Positions 30,936-42,132 of a stretch of 64,000 bases of DNA are shown one piece after another. A program made the position numbers and the translations under genes. The stretch's first letter is position 1. Each line of letters starts with the position of its first letter. Source of the stretch: Aphrocallistes beatrix. Lineage: Eukaryota; Porifera; Hexactinellida; Sceptrulophora; Aphrocallistidae. Under the pieces are notes generated by a model that saw nothing but the letters and a program-made list of their open reading frames with translations, was not told the origin of the DNA and ran no database searches. Location of the stretch: NCBI GenBank assembly GCA_963281255.1, contig OY725504.1, forward strand, positions 744,001-808,000, written 5' to 3'.

Positions 30936-31870
30936 ATTGCGCTTCGCTTGCTTGCGCTGCGAAATTTTCACATCTCTGCAAAAAAAATAGAAAACAATTT
31001 TTCACACCTTTTCTATACTAAATAAATGACTACACTATCACAATAGAAATCATTGTACAAGTACGACACTACAATATATCGTCATTGTTATTAATAAGTC
31101 AATGCCACAACTTATGTTTGATATCTTAAATGTGTTATAGTGTATGGCAATAAAATAAATCATCTGCATATTTTCACACCTTTATATACATATTTTCACA
31201 CCATTTAATGAATTTTTGAAATAATGCTAGACTAGCTTCCAACGGGTGACATGGGGTTTTTAGGGGTGTAGATTTCGAATATCATATTTCAGATCGATAT
31301 GATAAATTATTTGTTTACTTTTGTTTACAATAGATACATAAAGTAAACAAATTACAAAATTAAGCGAGAAACTAGCTTCCAACGGTTGACATGGGGTTTT
31401 TAGGGGTGTAGATTTCGAATATCATATTTTCAGATCGATATGATAAATTATTTGTTTACTTTTGTTTACAATAGATACATAAAATAAACAAACCTCAAAA
31501 ATAGGCTAGAAACTAGCTTTCAACGGTTGACATATGGTTTTCAGGGGTCTAGATTTCGAATATAATATTTTCGAGTAAGTTTGATAATTAATTTTTTTAC
31601 TTTTGTTTACAATAGATACATAAAGTAAACAAATCTCAAAAATATGCTAGAAACTTGCTTTCAACGGTTGACATGGGGTTTTCAGGAGTGTAGATTTCGA
31701 ATATCATATTTTCGGATCCATATGAAAAATTATTCGTTGACCTTTGTTTACAATATATATATAAAGGAAAAAAATTCCAAAAATAGTTTAGATTGAATAA
31801 CTCCAGGCGCCTGCAGGGCGACTCTGCGGACACGAAGTTCCGCAAGCAAGCGAAGCGCGCGCTTGTAATT
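30930..31870 (-). repeat. Composite repeat with tandem 125-bp units, reverse orientation
   Basis: Read on the minus strand, it begins at 31866 with the GC-rich head (ACAAGCGCGCGCTTCGCTTGC). Four to five tandem units of about 125 bases follow, sharing AACGGTTGACATGGGGTTTT, GATTTCGAATATCATATTTT and TTTGTTTACAATAGATACAT when read on the plus strand. The tail has TTTCACACC blocks and TTTGCAGAGATGTGAAAAT. A plus-strand copy in the same order occupies 44380-45240. No open frame of note. Confidence 0.75.
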
Positions 31871-32084
31871 ATTATATAATCATTATATAATTCTTGTATA
31901 ATGATTATATAATTACGTATTGTATAACTATTTTTCTATTATTGGGTTCATTCGTTACAAACTCTACCGTTTCACTCATAACTATGATTGGGAACGACAT
32001 TTACTCTCTAGAGCCTACATATCATTATAATTTACAACTAATGAGAATGAATCTAATTAATGCCTTTCCAAACAAATGGACTAA

Positions 32085-35000
32085 TCAACATAAATATGAC
32101 TTGAGTTCTATTTGAAGAGCTTTTTTATACTGTGCCATTCCTCCCTCCAATCTCTCCAATCCAGATCCGTGTTTCGTAACGAGCCACACTTCTTTACAGC
32201 ATAAGTTCACTAGAGACTCGTCGTGACTCACTAAGATCACACCTCCACGATAATGCGTCATAGCACGACCTAAAAACCAACTTTATTTAAAACTAATCTG
32301 CAATTATGCTAAGTTAATGGATATTATACAGAGTCTATTATTCCAATACAACGATTTAGAGCAGTAGTTCCCAACCTGAGGTCACAAAAACAAATCAGGG
32401 GTCCACAGAATGTGGAAAAATTGCTATAGGGGGTTACAGCCAAAAAAGTTGAAAACCGCTGATTTCTTGGGCCATTTTCCCAGGTCCTAAATTGGGCCAA
32501 ATCCATAAATCAGTAGTAAATTTATCATATAGGATTTTCCCTCTACTAACCCAGAGCTTGTACTGTCTCCACATCAAGATGGTTAGTAGGTTCGTCTAGA
32601 AACAGGAAGTTGGGTTTCCTGGCACAGATCAGTGCCAGAGCCAGCCTGCTCTTCTGTCCCCCTGAGAGGGTACACGTGGGCCGTAGGGGGAGGTCCCCTG
32701 ACAGTCCAAACGCTGCCAACTCCCATCTATACCTCTCGTCAGTCAGACCGGGGAGGACTCTGGCTATCATCTGGAGAGGTGTGATGTCTAGAATCAGCTG
32801 ATCTACGTGATGTTGTGCGAAATATCCGATGTTCAGATGTCGATGTCCAATCCTAAGTTTTGAAATAAAATAATGATGATTAGGTGCAATTTAACAACTA
32901 AATATTATTATTTAATCTCTCTCTACATTCCATTAATAATTTTGGATAGTCCACTATTTAGATTTCAAGGGATAAATAGAAATATCCCAAATGAAGGGAG
33001 TATGACACTTGTGTACAGAGACAGTTGTGTACAAGCATTAGAAAGATACGTAGTTGTAGACAGCCCTAATAATATCAGTGGTTCTTTAACTGGGGTACTA
33101 GAGGTACACCAGTGTAACGTAGGGTATTTTGGGTACAGAATTAACCGCTACCTGTGAATATGAGTTGAATCGTGAACTGTATTTATCTACTTCTTTGTTT
33201 TCTGAACACATAATAATATGTGTTGTTTAAAAACAAAAAATAGGTAGGAATATTTTTACTCATATTCACAGGTAGCGGTTAATTCTGTACCCCAAATACC
33301 CTACGTTACACTGGTGTACCCCTAGTACCCTAGTTAGAGAACCACTGATATTATTAGGGCTGTCTACAACTACGTATCTCTCTAATGCTTGTACACTACT
33401 GTCTCTGTACACAAGTGTCTCACTCCGCCAAATGAATACCGTAGTTCCCGATGTATTACGATATTCACATTTCAAATTCACTACTGGAGCTGCACTATCA
33501 CTTTTTAATAATTCTAAGTAACATCACCATTCACAATAATAAACCAACAGAATATGTATTAAATAAAGCAGTTATAATATTTGTTTAGATATTATTGCAA
33601 CATAGCTTCTACTTATCTAAGACTATGTAAGTTACAATAACCACAAACAAGTTCACCATAGCTAAAACCAAAAAAGTACTAAATCCTCCTAGAGCATTCA
33701 ACGATAGGTAAAATAGATTTACTATAGTGAACATGCATATCTGGGCCAAGAGGAAAATAATCAGTATGGATATTTCTCTGTAGTAAATCAGTAGAGTACC
33801 GATTAAGGAATAATAAGTTAGACCCCATCCAATCGAAAACGCGAAAGCATAGAGGGAAATGTTCAGGATTGGCCAAAACGATACTGTCTGACAAATCTGG
33901 AAATTCTCTCCCATACAGGACATATAGTTTTCTGAAACGAAATAGTAGACAGCCATTGATATGTGTGAAATGGCTTGCAGCATAGCACCTAGCATTATTT
34001 GCCATTTCAATTTGCAGGATTTAAGAATGATTAGTGAAACAATAGCGCCGATAGTGAGGAATATCGGATAGAAGAGTGATGCCACTTTGGGATCCATCCC
34101 TTGCTGATTTTCGAGAATGTATGAAGAGAAAGATAACATAGCTTCATGCCCACCAAACTCTTTCAAACATGTAAATGCCGTCATCAGTAGAATGGGCTTC
34201 AATACTTTCCAGCTCCTTAGTGCATTAATACTGCCAATCAAAGAAAATTGTTTATTTGAAATATTAATTCGAATATTCTGCAATTCAGAATCAGCACCAA
34301 AATCTTTTCCATGCAAGTAGAGTAGGACAGCTTTTGCTCGTCCTTCTAGTCCTTGGCCAACATACCATTCTGGAGATTTAGGGTTGACTGAGATTAATAT
34401 GACGGAGGCAAAAAGAAGAGAAAACACTACCACTGCCAACCATCTAAACGAGAGCCAGATTCCTATCAGATAGACGAAGAACAGTCCGATTCGAAGACAA
34501 AATCCAATTCCTCCAATCGCCATCTTACGCTGGCTTTCCAAGCTTATTTCTACGACATAGATATTCGCGAAATAAAAACCGCAACCTGAATATAGTCCGA
34601 CCAGAGCCACGCCTGAGATGATTAGCAGTGCTGAGTTAGCACTGATCAGCATCAGACACCCGACTGCACCTAGAACAGAGCTCACGATTGCCACTGTGTT
34701 GCTGTCGAGTTTGGATTGTGTACATATGAACGCCACAGCTGTGCCGAGAAACAAACCAATGTCAGTCATCGAAGCAAATAATGATAGAGTGCCCTTATTT
34801 AGGATTTTCTCTTGAATTAGCTGCTTCTGTGTGGGAGATGCAAATCCCATAATAAAAGTAGCACCAAGTGTAGCTACATAGCAGGTGAATACGGCGAAAT
34901 AAGTCGGAATTTCCTTCATTATCAGAATATATTATTCATACGCGTATATAGATGGCCGATCAATTGCGTTGCCACTTGTTTGTCTAAGAATTTTACTGTA

Positions 35001-38000
35001 AATAGCAGAGCTCAGTGCATTGCATTTCATTTGGCTCTACACATAAATAGTTATATTCAAACTCTCAGGAGTCAGGAGGGTGGTCACGGACGGACGGATC
35101 ACCAGCACTCATTTCAATTGCGTCCATATTACGTATACAATTGGTAAGGTAGCCTCCATACAATAGAATTGTTTAGGAAGCACACTAATAATTATTGAAC
35201 TATTGTTTTGAGACAAATCTTAGATTGGACTAGATTTAGACGTAAATCTGATACAAATACAAGTGTCTGACCATGTTTAAACGGGCATGCCTAATTTCCG
35301 GGACGGGACGAGATCCCATCCCGGGAGTTAGGTATCTTAACTCGTCCCGTCCCGGAAATTAGGCATCTTAACCCGTCCCGTCCCGGAAATTAGGTACCTT
35401 TTCTGTCCCGTCCCGGAGATTAGGTATCTTGACTCGTCCCGTCCCGGAAATTAGGTACCTGATGGTTCCGTCCCGTCCCGGAAATTAGGCATGCCCTGTT
35501 TAAACGTGTTCAAGGTTAAATTTGACTCGATTCGGATTTAGATTATATACTATTCTTCAGTATAAAATCGAAACGCTTGCTCATCATTGAATGAAGACGT
35601 CATTATTACTTCTACACTATTTTAAATTATCCTCTAGAATAATCTACCCATCAGTTCAACCTTTGTTACATGTACATGTGGGTCTCCCATCACAATGTTC
35701 CTCCACCTACGACATTACAGAACTCATTGGAGAGAACACAGCCTGATGTACATTACCCGTATCTACTCATAGTAACCTCTGTCCATTTGTAGGCTCAAGG
35801 TCCCCACTCAGGAGTCGCAGGAGAGTGGTTTTCCCAGCTCCGTTCTCTCCCACCAGAGCTATCCTACTCTCCGTGTCTCCGTTGATCGTGATGTCAGTGA
35901 AGAGCAGCTGATCCTGTCCCGGGTAAGAGAAGCTAACTGCGTCTAGCCCTAGGACTGGGGGGCCTAGCTTCTTCACCACAGGAAAGCGGAGGGTCACTTC
36001 GGTCTCCTTCTCCACTGGTCGCAGGTCTGGCATCTTCTCTATCACCTGATTAGCAGTAATAGCATATAAAATCCCCACTGATCCAGTATTAGTGTATTTT
36101 TAACAAAATTATAGTTACAGATTATATTTTATCTGTTCGACTGAATAATAATTTTATGCTAGAGAGATGAATTGTTGTATGCACGAGATGTGTCAGGAAA
36201 TCTGGTATCATTAGTTAAAGCAGCAGAATATTTTCCAAACTTTCTAGATTATAATTTAGATACTCCATTTTCTCATTGTATGGAATCCAGATTGGAAATT
36301 CGGATCGGTAGATTATTTTAATCTCTGGAGTTGTACAAAATATTTAGGTTTTCTTGTTAATAATATAATATACATACATACTGTATATACTTCTACAATT
36401 TAGTTCATATATTTGCAATTGTTCTAACAACGAGATTCTTCTATTAGAAATTTCTCAAGCATGTTTATAAAGCAAAGTCCTAGCAAAGTCCTCTATAACT
36501 AATACAGTAGAACCTCGATAATACGAACACCAACAGGGGACGGTCAAATTTGTTCGTATTAACGGGAGTGATTTACATGTATTTTCGTATGTAGGGAATA
36601 AAATATCTGTTCGTATACAGTATATTAAAGTTATTTTGAGTATAAATACTTGCCAATACTAGGCGAAGTTCTCAGGATACATACTTCATTCCAGATAAAT
36701 TCTCCCTAAACCAAGTTCTAACCTTAAGTTTGCACTGAGCTTGAGATGCCCGGTTGGCATTGACTCTGAATCTATCTACGAACGCTTGTAGATGCTCCTT
36801 CTTCATTTCCTGAGCTTCGTACTGCTTCTGCTGATGGCGTAACCGCTCATCCTTGGTTTTATCGAACTGACTGTAGTTACCTTTGTAGTGAGTCAGAGTC
36901 TTGTCTCGCATATGGAATACGTCAGTTGTTATCTGTAACAATGAATATCTTAAATATTAAAACGCTAGGATTTCTTGGTTTGTCTGAATTGATTGAAGAA
37001 TTGGTACGGCTAGATATATGAAAATTAGCACGTAGGTGTCGAATGATGAGTCTACGATTAAGTTCGAATATCTAAGCGAAATTTTCACACCTCTACAAAA
37101 AAATGGAAAACTTTGGGGGCGATTATTCTAGCGAAATGATATCTCGAAATTGAGAAAGAAATTTAAATATATCACACATCTCCATGATTCCGTTCTTAAA
37201 ATGACGTCATCGCTTCGAGTTTTTAATTATACTCGACATTTTCCGAAAAACAGAGTCCAATATTTTAAAAAAATCGAGTGTGCCTGCATTAAATAATTAG
37301 AAAAACAATTCCAACTAATGACAGGCGAATATACGCATACTTTACGCACATTATCCAGGAATGTCCTGTCGTGAGAAACAGTCAGCAGCGCATTCGGCCA
37401 TTTCTCCAAGAACATCTCCAGCCAGAGCACAGCTTTGAGGTCCAGCATGTTGGTGGGTTCGTCCAGCAGGAGCAGATCTGGAGCTGCGAACAGAGCTCCG
37501 GCCAGTGCCAGTCGCATCCTCCAGCCTCCACTCAGCTCCTTGGTAGGTCCCCTCTGCATCTCCACACTGAACCCCAGCCCCGACAGGATGGAGCCCGCTC
37601 TCGCCTCAGCCTTGTCTGCCTCGATGGCCAGGAGTTGGGCCTGCACCTGGGGGAGGGTTAGGTTGCTTGGCTTCTTTTGAGGTAGTCTACTAAAACGAAC
37701 TGCATTTACAGGAGAACCTCGTCAATACGAACACGGATAATGCTAAACTCTATATGTTTCCCCTACGGAGGATATGCATGTAAATCACCCCGGTTAATAC
37801 GAACAAACTTTTATCGTCCCCGGATGTTCGTATTAACGATGTTATACTGTACATCATTAGATAGTATGGAGCCATTGGGGGTGAACTAACTTGTTATTCT
37901 TGTCCTTCCCTTTCTTTCCACCACCTGTCGCCTTGATCACATTCTCTTTATCCTGTGACATCATAAGCTCCGCTTCTAGAGCCAGCAGTTTATTCCTCTC

Positions 38001-39338
38001 GAGGTCACACCTCACAACCGCCTCCATCGCCAGGAGGTCACTGCCCTCCATCTCCTGCTCAACGTGCACCAGTCGTAGGTTCCCAGGCAGCTTCAGGTCC
38101 CCACTGCTCATGGCGCGCAGCAGACTCGTCTTGCCGATCCCGTTCCTGCCGACCAACCCGTACCTCTTGCCCCGGACCAGACAGATGTTCGAGTTCTCCA
38201 GGAGGCAGCTGCCCCCGTAGTTCAAGTCGATTCCCTCCAGTCGGATGTCCTGCCAGTTCCCACTCGATACGGAGGCGTTGTTACGGATATTCACCTGCGA
38301 TTCAGAGAATTAGTTTTATCAAAACATTAGGTAAATAATGCCAACCTGAGCCAAGATAAAATCGGGATACGCAGCGTTGAATTTCGCAGTTCATGGCGGG
38401 ACGCAATAGAAAAGTACTATACATAGAATAAAAAAAATCGGGAGAAAATGGAGAAATTTCATGTAAAAGCGGGACACTCGTGAAAATTAGCTCAATAGAA
38501 GAGTGAAAAAAACCTCCGGGACAGTTGGCTATGCACTGGTTTAGGGATTGTAATTATCTGCAGTAGCTAGTCTATGGATATAATCTGGCTTAATTGCACA
38601 CTTGTCAAGGTAACCCTTCCCAAACCCTATACTGACAAAATGTCAAAAAATTAGATTCCCATATATCTGATATTTTTAATGATATCAAATCAATATTCGA
38701 TTCCTGAATCTGGCCCATATCAGACAACGGAATTTGACTTAATGAATCGCTCGGGGGTGCACTTGACAAAGTATTGTGTCAAATCCACAGCCCAAGTTCG
38801 TATAGGTGAGGGGGAGGTAACCATTGATCAGTGGGATAGTACTAACTTGGTTGAGTGTAGGTCTAAAATCTGCGTTGACTATACTCTCTTTCGGTTTACA
38901 AGCTTCCTCTTCATCTCTCCTTGCTTGTTTTTGTTTACTCTTATTCTCTGCCTTTTCCAACTTCTGTTTGTCAACAAGACTTCTCTCCTGTCCCAGGATG
39001 CCACTATCACCTCCTACCTGCTCATCGTCCATCTGATCTCGGAGAGAAATCGGTGCTTCAAGGAGAGTGAACTTTTCTTCTGAAAAGTTGTCACTCTCTT
39101 TTAAAATGACCTTGAGGATTCTTCTCAGAGTTTTTCTCACTTGCGAATCGTTTTTATCCGGAGCTAAGCTGAGTAACAGTTCTCCGATAGCTTCGTAGAG
39201 GTCGTCTTCTGTGTGGATGTCTTCGGGGGTCTCGAGAATGCTGGATATGTACGTAGACACTTCATCGTCTAGCCCAGGAAATTCAGCTGTTAGGATTTTA
39301 AGCGCGCGATTGGTGCTAACGATGTTGTCACCTGCCAT
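32085..39338 (-). CDS. ABCF3: ABCF3, cytoplasmic ABC-F ATPase
   Basis: Seven exons on the minus strand, 39338-38847, 38294-37891, 37689-37341, 36932-36723, 36045-35777, 32852-32551 and 32269-32085, give 736 residues (human ABCF3 is about 709). ABC-F proteins have two ATPase domains and no membrane segment; they act in translation and ribosome-linked stress responses. The N-terminal helical domain is followed by a Lys/Glu-rich linker. NBD1 has GRNGIGKTS, LSGGWRMRLALA, LLLLDEPTNMLD and SHDR. NBD2 has GENGAGKTT, LSGGQKSRLALA, FLFLDEPTNHLD and SHDE. All catalytic motifs are intact. HFAQHH-type block GYFAQHHVDQL and RASQAQCKLK match ABCF3 rather than ABCF1/2. The arm between Walker A and the signature carries a lysine/glycine-rich stretch (GGGKKGKDKNNN). 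The 2.9-kb intron between exons 5 and 6 contains an unrelated MFS gene. Confidence 0.96.
32362..32446. mobile_element. hAT-like MITE fragment in ABCF3 intron 6
   Basis: Starts CAGTAGTTCCCAACCTGAGG and ends GTTGAAAACCGCTG. Its interior (GGGGTCCACAGAATGTGG, TTGCTATAGGGGG) matches inverted parts of the complete element at 62080-62245. No clean target duplication is visible. Confidence 0.65.
33001..33425. repeat. Large inverted repeat in the ABCF3 intron, next to the MFS gene
   Basis: Arms 33001-33170 and 33255-33425 are inverted copies with few mismatches, each about 170 bases. Shared sequence includes CACTTGTGTACAGAGACAGT, GCATTAGA, AATATCAGTGGTTCT and GGTAGCGG. The 84-base spacer has its own hairpin (ACACATAATAATATGTGT). 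The outermost repeats hint at a foldback element. Both arms carry an open frame of 71-94 codons with the same peptide, which is a by-product of the duplication. Confidence 0.8.
33609..34919 (-). CDS. MFS transporter, sugar-porter (SLC2/Tret1-like) family, nested in ABCF3 intron
   Basis: An intact single-exon 436-residue membrane protein. About twelve hydrophobic segments can be counted, six before and six after a central cytoplasmic loop (about residues 190-230), as in the major facilitator fold. The motifs RWLAVVVFSLL and NPKSPEWYVGQGLEGRAK correspond to the PESPRWL region of sugar porters, and SQRKMAIGGIGFCLRIGLF to the RG...Q block of helix 5. The DRxGRR loop after helix 2 is replaced by a short unrelated loop, and the PETKG end is missing, so the substrate is uncertain. 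Facilitated sugar transport at a membrane is the best guess. The gene lies on the same strand as its host ABCF3, in the intron at 32853-35776. Absence of introns suggests retroposition or a naturally intronless family. Confidence 0.82.
   Translation of the reverse strand: MKEIPTYFAVFTCYVATLGATFIMGFASPTQKQLIQEKILNKGTLSLFASMTDIGLFLGTAVAFICTQSKLDSNTVAIVSSVLGAVGCLMLISANSALLIISGVALVGLYSGCGFYFANIYVVEISLESQRKMAIGGIGFCLRIGLFFVYLIGIWLSFRWLAVVVFSLLFASVILISVNPKSPEWYVGQGLEGRAKAVLLYLHGKDFGADSELQNIRINISNKQFSLIGSINALRSWKVLKPILLMTAFTCLKEFGGHEAMLSFSSYILENQQGMDPKVASLFYPIFLTIGAIVSLIILKSCKLKWQIMLGAMLQAISHISMAVYYFVSENYMSCMGENFQICQTVSFWPILNISLYAFAFSIGWGLTYYSLIGTLLIYYREISILIIFLLAQICMFTIVNLFYLSLNALGGFSTFLVLAMVNLFVVIVTYIVLDK
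35274..35506. repeat. GC-rich minisatellite enclosed by inverted repeats
   Basis: About five tandem copies of a unit near 37 bases share GTCCCGTCCCGGAAATTAGG with variants GGTACC, GGCATC and GGTATC after it. The two ends are inverted: GTTTAAAC plus GGGCATGCCTAATTTCC at the left and GGAAATTAGGCATGCCC plus GTTTAAAC at the right. It stands out against AT-rich surroundings in an ABCF3 intron. Confidence 0.8.
36505..36622. mobile_element. pogo-like MITE, partial, in ABCF3 intron 4
   Basis: The left end reads CAGTAGAACCTCGATAATAC, preceded by TA. The interior has TTGTTCGTATTAACGGGAG, an inverted match of the left end. The right end (TGTTCGTATACAGTATA) is degenerate, so the boundary is approximate. 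Confidence 0.6.
36940..37250 (-). repeat. Fragment of the dispersed composite repeat in ABCF3 intron 3
   Basis: The minus strand matches the segment at 45225-45365: TTTCACACC, CTTAGAT, TCATCATTCGACACCTACGT, CAATTCTTCAATCAATTCAG and AAATCCTAGCGTTTTAATAT. It lacks the GC-rich head. The remainder to 37250 is AT-rich with no gene. Confidence 0.65.
37709..37849. mobile_element. pogo-like MITE in ABCF3 intron 2
   Basis: Begins CAGGAGAACCTCGTCAATAC and ends GTTCGTATTAACGATGTTATACTG, inverted ends with TA on both flanks. It is nearly the same length as other family members here and has no coding content. Confidence 0.7.
38338..38540. mobile_element. MITE with TTGGCA-type ends in ABCF3 intron 1
   Basis: The block begins near ATGCCAACCTGAGC and ends CGGGACAGTTGGCTATGCA. 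It shares GTTGAATTTCGC, CATGGCGGGACG and GGAGAAATTTCATGTAAAAG with the element at 60151-60325. A shortened inverted copy lies at about 39535-39630. Superfamily not assigned. Confidence 0.65.
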
Positions 39339-40181
39339 CTCAAAAACACATTTATAATACAAATAATATTAGTTAATATTCAGAAATAAAAGGTCAAATT
39401 TGGATGAATTAGAAAATACTCTTTCTGTTTGTTGCAATGCCAGCAGATAGTCTATAATATAAAAGTTGTTCACACATTACTGACGTACGTAAGTACTAGG
39501 GATCACCCGGGAATGAATCAGCTTTCTCCTACTTCATACATGTCAACCGTCCCGTTTTTGGGGGGACATCCCGATTTTTTCACTTTTCTGTTGAGCTAAT
39601 TTTCACAAGTGCCCATTTTTTTGACAGGGATTTTAGAACTGGCAAAATAAATGTTTTTCACAAACCGTTTACTTGCTACTTTATTTTTTCCTCCATTTTA
39701 GTTTTACTTTTACTTACTCACTACTTTTTTTTGCTTACTACCTATTTTTCCATACATTTAGTAGGGGTAGGGTGAACAATTATTGATCTTGAGTGTAAGA
39801 CCGAAACGAGTGCGTATAGAGCGATTTATAGAAATATTTGAGTATTTCAGAATCAGAATTTTCTTAATGTTAACCATGTCCAGTTTCTCAAGGTGTCCTG
39901 GAAATGTACTTGCTACTTTTTTTTGCCCGCCATCCAAAATATTTATATAAAAAATAAAAAGGTAGTAAGTAGCAAGTAAAAAAAGGAGTAAATCCCTGCC
40001 CCATGATGTCCACAGGCCTCTCAGTATGAAAATTTGTTTTATATCAGCTAATAATACATTTTAATGACCTGAAATCTACCTGTTTGTAGATAGTATTGGT
40101 GAAAACAGTTTTTATGGTGAATATTTGGTGATCAAGGTAAAATATTTGAAGAGTGTACAACTAAGGATTCAAACTTGTGCT

Positions 40182-40545
40182 ACACATGTAATTACACGTG
40201 TAATTATACAAGTAATTACACATGTAATTACACATGTAATTACACGTGTAATTACACATGTAATTACACGTGTAATTATACAAGTAATTACACATGTAAT
40301 TACACATGTAATTACACATGTGATTACACATGTAATTACACGTGTAATTACACATGTAATTACACATGTAATTACACGTGTAATTACACATGTAATTACA
40401 CATGTAATTACACGTGTAATTACACATGTAATTACACGTGTAATTACACATGTAATTACACATGTAATTGCACATGTAATTACACATGTAATTACACGTG
40501 TAATTACACATGTAATTACATGTGTAATTATACAAGTAATTACAG
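40182..40545. repeat. 12-bp palindromic minisatellite (GTAATTACAC-A/G-T)
   Basis: About 30 head-to-tail copies of a 12-base unit, GTAATTACACAT or GTAATTACACGT, with occasional GTAATTATACAA. Because ACGTGTAATTACACGT equals its own reverse complement, the array is nearly palindromic at every unit and gives long open frames of short peptide repeats (VIT-H/R and CNYT) on both strands. Those frames are artefacts of the 12-base period. Confidence 0.95.
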
Positions 40546-41567
40546 TTGTGAAAATTTTTCAGAATTTGAACCCAGGTTCAAATTTCCACCATATAAGGGA
40601 TATATGAACCAAATTTGGTCCAATGTAATTTCCAGAATCGAGCAGACGGAAGTTACGCGCCGGTCATGACACAAGGCATCTCCTATACTAGGAGCTGGAC
40701 TAAATACAAAAAAAAATATCAGTCGACAGACTGATAGTGAGGTTCGAGGTTCTACTGTATTGGTGCATCAGTCCAGTATATGTCCCAGTCATAGTAATTT
40801 ACAACTGGCTATAAAATATCGTGTAATAGTGTAATTTGTTTTTGAGCTACCTACTTGAGCTAAGGCCCCTTAGATTTTTCGTCTTAGGTGTTGCAAGTCC
40901 AGCGTCGGTTCGGAGTGACGCTACGTCCCTGGTCCGAGGGTTTGGCTCTAAAAGAAAATTTAGAAGAGAATCTTGAACGTTTAAATATCGATCTACAGCT
41001 AAATATTTAAATTCCTTAGCGGATTTTACGTTGCCAAGTCAACCAAGTCAAGTCAAGTCTGTCCCTCAAAGCTAAGTCAAGTCTGTCTCTCAAGCTAAGT
41101 CAAATCTGTCCCTCAAGTCTCAATATTGTGATTAACTATTCTTTTGATATTTTGTATGTATTAAGTATTAAATAATTCGACTATGTGCATTAAAAACCAA
41201 ATAATATATCTCATTTCAATTGTTCTGATATAATAGTTAGTTTGTCAGGGTGGGTGAATGCCTAAATTGATGGAAAATTGAAATATCTACAATATCAAAA
41301 TTATTGGTTTTGAAGTATTTAACCAATCCATGGTACTAATTTTTTTGTGAGTGCCATTGCCTTAGTATATAGAATGCTATGGTTGCCTATATAAATAATT
41401 AGCATTACTATATTACAATATCTAAAATATCTGTAAAATTCCTAATCCCCTACGTAACTGAATTTCGGGGCTCATAGATCCCCCTGGATCTGTCACTGGG
41501 TTAGAGTGGTCCCCCTAGCTAAATTTTGTCCCCCCCAAACCAGTTTGGGTTTCCACATTTTTTTGGC

Positions 41568-41715
41568 CCTGTTCCCCTTGCCCCCTAGATTCGCCTCTGT
41601 AATATTCAATGATGATTATCAAATCGAGTGAATGCAGTGTAGTAGATCCATGGTGTTGTACTACCACTACAATATTCTAACAGATCTGGGAAATGTTTGT
41701 TTACACGAACCAACC
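41568..41715 (+). repeat. Left direct repeat flanking the NHL gene
   Basis: About 148 bases, from CTGTTCCCCTTGCCCCCTAG through GTAGTAGATCCATGGTGTTG to GTTTGTTTACACGAACC, recur in the same orientation at 43635-43780 with few differences. The two copies are 2067 bases apart and bracket the NHL coding region exactly. Confidence 0.85.
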
Positions 41716-42132
41716 ATATCATGTTGTATGGAATTTAGATTCTTATAGACGCCACTATGAATTCTGTGGAACCCAGGTTGGATATTAAAAGCCTAAGGAA
41801 CAGAAGGGGGAAAAGTAAATGGGTCATTTTGGGAACAACAATTTGTCTACATATTTTGGTTTTGGGGGATTTTTGTACAAATTGGATATATTGTAAAATA
41901 AATCGCACAATTCACTTCTGGTTAACGCGTAGCTACTTTAGTAACTCAACTAATATTCCTGCAGTATTGATTACTTTGTATTTAGAGGTTATATATACTT
42001 AGAGTATAATATTTCAAGGATGGTCTGTAAAGATAGTTTTATCATTATTACTAGCATACTATAGCTATAGAAATTGTTCATAAAATATCTGTAATTCTAA
42101 TTTGAAGGCTTGTAAAACTGATCTGAAAGTTA

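Larger units (their letters stand above)
39339..42132. other. Intergenic region between ABCF3 and the NHL gene
   Basis: The divergent promoter region of ABCF3 (-) and the NHL gene (+). It includes a MITE fragment near 39535-39630, the minisatellite at 40182-40545, a lone pogo-like end (GAGGTTCTACTGTA) near 40750, CAAGTCAAGTCTGTC-type short repeats at 41035-41120 and the left copy of a direct repeat (41568-41715). No further gene is supported. Confidence 0.5.

Noticed and set aside
31228-31800. Possible CRISPR-like or regulatory spaced repeat
   Set aside because: The 125-bp units are head to tail and similar over their full length, so this is an ordinary tandem repeat within a dispersed element.
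32873-33481. Paired frames with the same peptide (VYRDSCVQALERYVVV)
   Set aside because: Both arms of an inverted repeat give the same frame. No flanking gene structure or known family.
38679-39083. 134-codon plus-strand frame
   Set aside because: It is antisense to the first ABCF3 exon and shows no similarity of its own.
40182-40545. Possible CRISPR array
   Set aside because: Units are contiguous with no unique spacers, and the genome is eukaryotic.
40125-40669. Three long overlapping frames of repeated CNYT, VITH and CNYM peptides
   Set aside because: They arise from a 12-bp minisatellite whose period is a multiple of three and contains no stop in several frames. Not genes.
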